From positions 1 to 64,000 of the forward strand of contig NZ_JAKZGL010000018.1 of assembly GCF_022549355.1 (NCBI RefSeq): 64,000 nucleotides of DNA, written 5' to 3'. Made by a program: the position numbers and the translations under genes. The number at the start of each line of letters is the position of its first letter. The stretch's first letter is position 1. Of the stretch, positions 60,774-64,000 are shown in pieces. The notes below the pieces were generated by a model that had not been told where the DNA came from, made no database searches, and saw only the letters and a program-made list of their open reading frames with translations. This DNA comes from Acinetobacter sp. NIPH 2699 (GTDB lineage: Bacteria > Pseudomonadota > Gammaproteobacteria > Pseudomonadales > Moraxellaceae).

Positions 60774-61781
60774 ATGTTATATTCATTGGCGCGCCCTTTG
60801 TTGTTTACCTTAGCACCTGAACGTGCGCATGAACTCACACTCTCCATGCTCGGTAAAGCTCAAAAATTCGGTTTAATGCATCAAAAAGTCCCAGCAAAAC
60901 CTGTGACATGTATGGGCATAGCGTTTCCAAATCCTGTCGGTCTCGCTGCTGGTTTAGATAAAAATGGTGCACATATTGATGCCTTAGCGGCATTGGGTTT
61001 TGGTTTTATCGAAATCGGTACCATCACACCACGCCCACAAGCAGGTAATCCTCAACCTCGTTTATTTCGTATCCCTCAAGCAAAAGCAATTATTAACCGT
61101 ATGGGGTTCAATAACGATGGGGTTGATCAACTGATTGAAAATGTGAAAGCAGCAAACTTTAAAGGTGTCCTAGGCATTAATATCGGAAAAAATGCCGATA
61201 CGCCTGTTGAAGATGCTGTTTCAGATTATTTGATTTGTTTAGAGAAAGTGTATAACTACGCGTCTTATATTACCGTCAATATTTCATCTCCGAATACTAA
61301 GAATTTACGCAGTTTACAAAGTGGTGATGCACTTACAGAGTTGTTAAAAACATTGAAAGATCGACAACTCGAACTTTCTCAACAATATAATCATTATGTT
61401 CCTTTAGTATTGAAAGTTGCACCAGACTTAACACCAGAAGATATTAATTTTATTGCAGCACAATTGTTGAAATTTAAAATTGATGGTTTGATTGTGACCA
61501 ATACGACCTTAGGACGTGAAGGGGTAGAAAATCTACCAAATGGTGAGGAAGCAGGTGGTTTGTCTGGTGCGCCAGTATTTGAAAAGAGTACCGAATGCTT
61601 ACGCCAGTTCTCTACGGTCTTGAAAGGAAAAATTCCGTTAATTGGGGTCGGTGGTATTTTATCTGGCGATCAAGCTGTAGCAAAACAGCAGGCAGGCGCA
61701 AGCTTAATTCAAATTTATAGTGGGCTGATTTATACCGGTCCAGTGCTTGTGAAAGATTGTGTAAACGCGATGACATTGTGA
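60774..61781 (+). CDS. pyrD: Quinone-dependent dihydroorotate dehydrogenase (class 2)
   Basis: This 335-residue membrane-associated FMN enzyme oxidises dihydroorotate to orotate in pyrimidine synthesis and feeds electrons to ubiquinone. The N-terminal helix ([20 protein letters not shown]) is the quinone-binding part of class 2. [13 protein letters not shown] and the catalytic Ser in [11 protein letters not shown] are present. I prefer the ATG at 60774 because it gives the family's usual N-terminus; the GTG at 60765 is possible. Confidence 0.95.
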   Translation: MLYSLARPLLFTLAPERAHELTLSMLGKAQKFGLMHQKVPAKPVTCMGIAFPNPVGLAAGLDKNGAHIDALAALGFGFIEIGTITPRPQAGNPQPRLFRIPQAKAIINRMGFNNDGVDQLIENVKAANFKGVLGINIGKNADTPVEDAVSDYLICLEKVYNYASYITVNISSPNTKNLRSLQSGDALTELLKTLKDRQLELSQQYNHYVPLVLKVAPDLTPEDINFIAAQLLKFKIDGLIVTNTTLGREGVENLPNGEEAGGLSGAPVFEKSTECLRQFSTVLKGKIPLIGVGGILSGDQAVAKQQAGASLIQIYSGLIYTGPVLVKDCVNAMTL

Positions 61782-61782
61782 A

Positions 61783-62376
61783 ATGAACACGCTTGATATC
61801 ATTATTCTGATCATCTTGCTCATTGGAGGGCTGAACGGTTTGCGTCAAGGATTTATAAAAGCCTTTGCGAACTTGGTCGGATGGATATTCGCTTTGATCG
61901 TCGGAGCAAAGTACGCTGTCGTATTGGCACCTGCAATGAGCAGTCTAAGCCAAGATCCTGTTGTGCAAAAAATTGCAGCGTTTGCTTTTATCGTACTGAT
62001 CATTGTGGTGTGTACGTGGATTGTTTCCGCACTGTTGAATGGTCTCTTGAAAACTTTAAAATTGGGCCCATTAAATCGTGTAGCAGGCGGTGCTTTTGGT
62101 TCATTAAAAGGACTGTTAATCGTTTTGGTCACGATGCAAGGTTTAGGGCCTTGGGTTGAGAGCTCACCCCACTGGAAACAGTCGAAATTTGTACAAATTC
62201 TATTACCCTATGCGCCTTTGGCTACTGAGTTATCCAAAGATGCTGCAAATCAAGCTTTAAATCAAATGACTTCCGAAGGTGCGTTATTACATCGCCCTTC
62301 AACTGAAATGAATGAATCAGAACGTGCTTCAATCGATCATCGCGCTGATCATTCGACGAAAAATCCTTTTTATTAA
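61783..62376 (+). CDS. cvpA: CvpA family membrane protein
   Basis: This 197-residue inner-membrane protein has about four helices (residues 4-20, 27-47, 64-86, 105-120) and the family sequence GGLNGLRQGFIKAFANLVGW. CvpA is needed for colicin V release and envelope stress resistance in E. coli. It starts one base after pyrD and lies 24 bases before purF; cvpA-purF is a conserved pair. Confidence 0.93.
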   Translation: MNTLDIIILIILLIGGLNGLRQGFIKAFANLVGWIFALIVGAKYAVVLAPAMSSLSQDPVVQKIAAFAFIVLIIVVCTWIVSALLNGLLKTLKLGPLNRVAGGAFGSLKGLLIVLVTMQGLGPWVESSPHWKQSKFVQILLPYAPLATELSKDAANQALNQMTSEGALLHRPSTEMNESERASIDHRADHSTKNPFY

Positions 62377-62400
62377 TCGCTAGCTTGTCGCGAGGTTGCT

Positions 62401-63939
62401 ATGTGTGGAGTTGTTGGGATTGCCGGTAAATCGCCAGTAAACCAAATGTTATTTGATGCCTTGACGATGTTGCAACATCGAGGACAGGATGCAGCAGGAA
62501 TCGTAACTTGCGATCAAGGGCGTTTATTTCTCCGCAAAGATAACGGTATGGTACGTGATGTATTCCATACTCGTCACATGCGTGCTTTACTTGGAAACTA
62601 TGGTATTGGACACGTTCGTTATCCAACAGCCGGTTCATCCAGTAGTGCTGAAGCTCAACCATTTTATGTGAACTCTCCGTACGGTATTACGCTTGCTCAT
62701 AATGGTAACTTAACCAATGCAGCAGAAATTCATGATGATCTGTTTAAAACAGATTTACGTCATATGAATACGGATTCTGATTCGGAAGTTCTACTTAACG
62801 TATTTGCCCATGAGTTACAAAAGTGTGGCACATTGAACCCAACACCTGAAGATATGTTTCATACCGTCTCTCGTGTACATGAGCGTTGTAAAGGTGCTTA
62901 TGGTGTGGTTGCAATGGTGACAGGTCATGGTTTAGTGGGTTTTCGTGATCCAAACGGAATTCGTCCTTTAATCTATGGCTCACGAGAAACTGCACAAGGC
63001 ACTGAATATATTATTGCCTCAGAATCGGTGGCGATTACTGCACTTGGTTTTAAAATTGAGCGTGATATTGAGCCAGGCGAAGCGATCTTTATTGATTCAG
63101 ATGGTCAATTATTTAGTAAACAGTGTGCAGTCAATCCAGAATATCGTCCATGTATTTTCGAATACGTCTATTTTGCACGTCCTGATGCAATCATTGATGG
63201 TATTTCAGTTTATAAAGCTCGTTTGAAAATGGGCGAAAAACTTGCATATAAGATTTTAAAAGAGTGGAGTGAGGAACACGATATTGATGTTGTGATTCCA
63301 ATTCCTGATACCAGTCGTACTTCTGCTTTAGAGTTGGCCAATATTTTAGGTGTGAAATTCCGTGAAGGTTTTATGAAAAACCGTTATATCGGACGTACCT
63401 TTATTATGCCAGGTCAGCAACAGCGTAAAAAATCAGTGCGTCAAAAACTGAATCCTGTAGAACTTGAGTTTAAAGGCAAAAATGTTCTATTGGTTGATGA
63501 TTCGATTGTACGTGGTACAACTTGTAATGAAATCATTCAAATGGCACGTGATTCAGGTGCGAAAAAAGTTTTCTTTGCTTCAGCCGCACCGATGGTGAAA
63601 TATCCAAACGTGTACGGTATTGATATGCCAGCAAAATCAGAATTAATCGCTTCAGAACGTACCGTTGAAGAAATTCGCGACATTATTGGTGCGGATCGCT
63701 TAGTTTTCCAAGATTTGGAAGATTTGAAAGATGCTGTACGTACCAGTAAAGTACCTGATTTAACAGAGTTTGATTGCTCTGTGTTTGATGGTGTTTACGT
63801 GGCTGGTGGTATCGACAAGGCATATTTGGCTGATCTTGAACAAAAGCGTAATGACACGGCGAAGAAACAGGCCGATGGTTATATTGATGTAAACATTGAT
63901 GCAGCTTCAGTTGATTTAACTGGAATCAAAGAAGAGTAA
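62401..63939 (+). CDS. purF: Amidophosphoribosyltransferase
   Basis: This 512-residue enzyme makes phosphoribosylamine from PRPP and glutamine, the first step of purine synthesis. Cys2 (MCGVVGIAG) becomes the N-terminal glutaminase nucleophile. The PRPP loop reads [13 protein letters not shown] near residue 360. A GAGG ribosome site is six bases before the ATG. It ends the pyrD-cvpA-purF group, which joins pyrimidine and purine synthesis. Confidence 0.96.
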   Translation: MCGVVGIAGKSPVNQMLFDALTMLQHRGQDAAGIVTCDQGRLFLRKDNGMVRDVFHTRHMRALLGNYGIGHVRYPTAGSSSSAEAQPFYVNSPYGITLAHNGNLTNAAEIHDDLFKTDLRHMNTDSDSEVLLNVFAHELQKCGTLNPTPEDMFHTVSRVHERCKGAYGVVAMVTGHGLVGFRDPNGIRPLIYGSRETAQGTEYIIASESVAITALGFKIERDIEPGEAIFIDSDGQLFSKQCAVNPEYRPCIFEYVYFARPDAIIDGISVYKARLKMGEKLAYKILKEWSEEHDIDVVIPIPDTSRTSALELANILGVKFREGFMKNRYIGRTFIMPGQQQRKKSVRQKLNPVELEFKGKNVLLVDDSIVRGTTCNEIIQMARDSGAKKVFFASAAPMVKYPNVYGIDMPAKSELIASERTVEEIRDIIGADRLVFQDLEDLKDAVRTSKVPDLTEFDCSVFDGVYVAGGIDKAYLADLEQKRNDTAKKQADGYIDVNIDAASVDLTGIKEE

Positions 63940-63956
63940 CGTACTTCATTTATAGA

Positions 63957-63981
63957 AAAGCGGGAATTTCCCGCTTTTTTA
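63957..63981 (+). terminator. Terminator of purF
   Basis: AAAGCGGGAA and TTCCCGCTTT pair with almost no loop and are followed by T. Confidence 0.9.
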
Positions 63982-64000
63982 TTCTATGATGGTGGCTACG

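Overview
The window is chromosomal DNA of an Acinetobacter (Moraxellaceae, Gammaproteobacteria). The evidence is the low GC content and the gene families: an AceI/AceR chlorhexidine-type efflux pair, the CpaA/CpaB secreted metalloprotease and its chaperone, an AmvA/SmvA efflux pump with its TetR regulator, and dispersed type II secretion genes. Nearly all of it is ordinary coding sequence. I saw no transposase, integrase, phage gene, tRNA, CRISPR array or defence island. The species cannot be fixed from this alone.

Layout. 1-8.0 kb: a dienelactone hydrolase, an RDD membrane protein, a CPA2 cation/proton antiporter, BenE, LeuE, transaldolase, and divergent aceR/aceI. 8.0-12.1 kb: a polar amino acid ABC transporter operon (two permeases, one ATPase, two near-duplicate binding lipoproteins). 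It is preceded by a nested inverted-repeat element and followed by another structured non-coding stretch. 12.4-19.0 kb: a short-chain dehydrogenase, mfd, a HIT protein and a membrane class III nucleotide cyclase. 19.1-24.5 kb: the complete isc iron-sulfur operon (iscRSUA-hscBA-fdx) on the minus strand, with an IscR box overlapping its promoter. 24.6-29.2 kb: a coiled-coil membrane protein, a phasin, HU, PpiD and CpoB. 29.5-32.5 kb: SRP RNA, recX, recA, hslR and yrfG. 32.5-38.8 kb: cysQ, a histidine phosphatase, a large StcE/TagA-like M66 lipoprotein metalloprotease, an unknown protein and rpsT. 39-46.6 kb: a Rossmann protein, rraA, a double GST-N-domain protein, then a lipid module of thiolase, FabG-like reductase, MaoC hydratase and a serine hydrolase. 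47-54.4 kb: cpaA-cpaB, amvR/amvA, an azoreductase-like flavoprotein with a divergent LysR regulator, a YceF-type Maf protein and DUF2237. 54.5-64 kb: pgk, two small lipoproteins, a nitroreductase, gpsA, sixA, gspL-gspM, pyrD, cvpA and purF.

How the parts relate. gspL/gspM encode inner-membrane parts of the type II secretion system that exports CpaA; CpaB is the membrane chaperone of CpaA. The M66 lipoprotein at 34-37 kb is a second candidate glycoprotein-directed metalloprotease and could be another client. The two efflux loci (aceRI, amvRA) each show a palindrome in the divergent promoter region. I found no clear undescribed multi-gene system. The best candidates for new biology are small: the three-way-junction-like element upstream of the amino acid transporter operon, the structured gap after it, the thiolase with a Lys/Thr/Ala-rich extension and an internal start, and several perfect palindromes in front of single genes.
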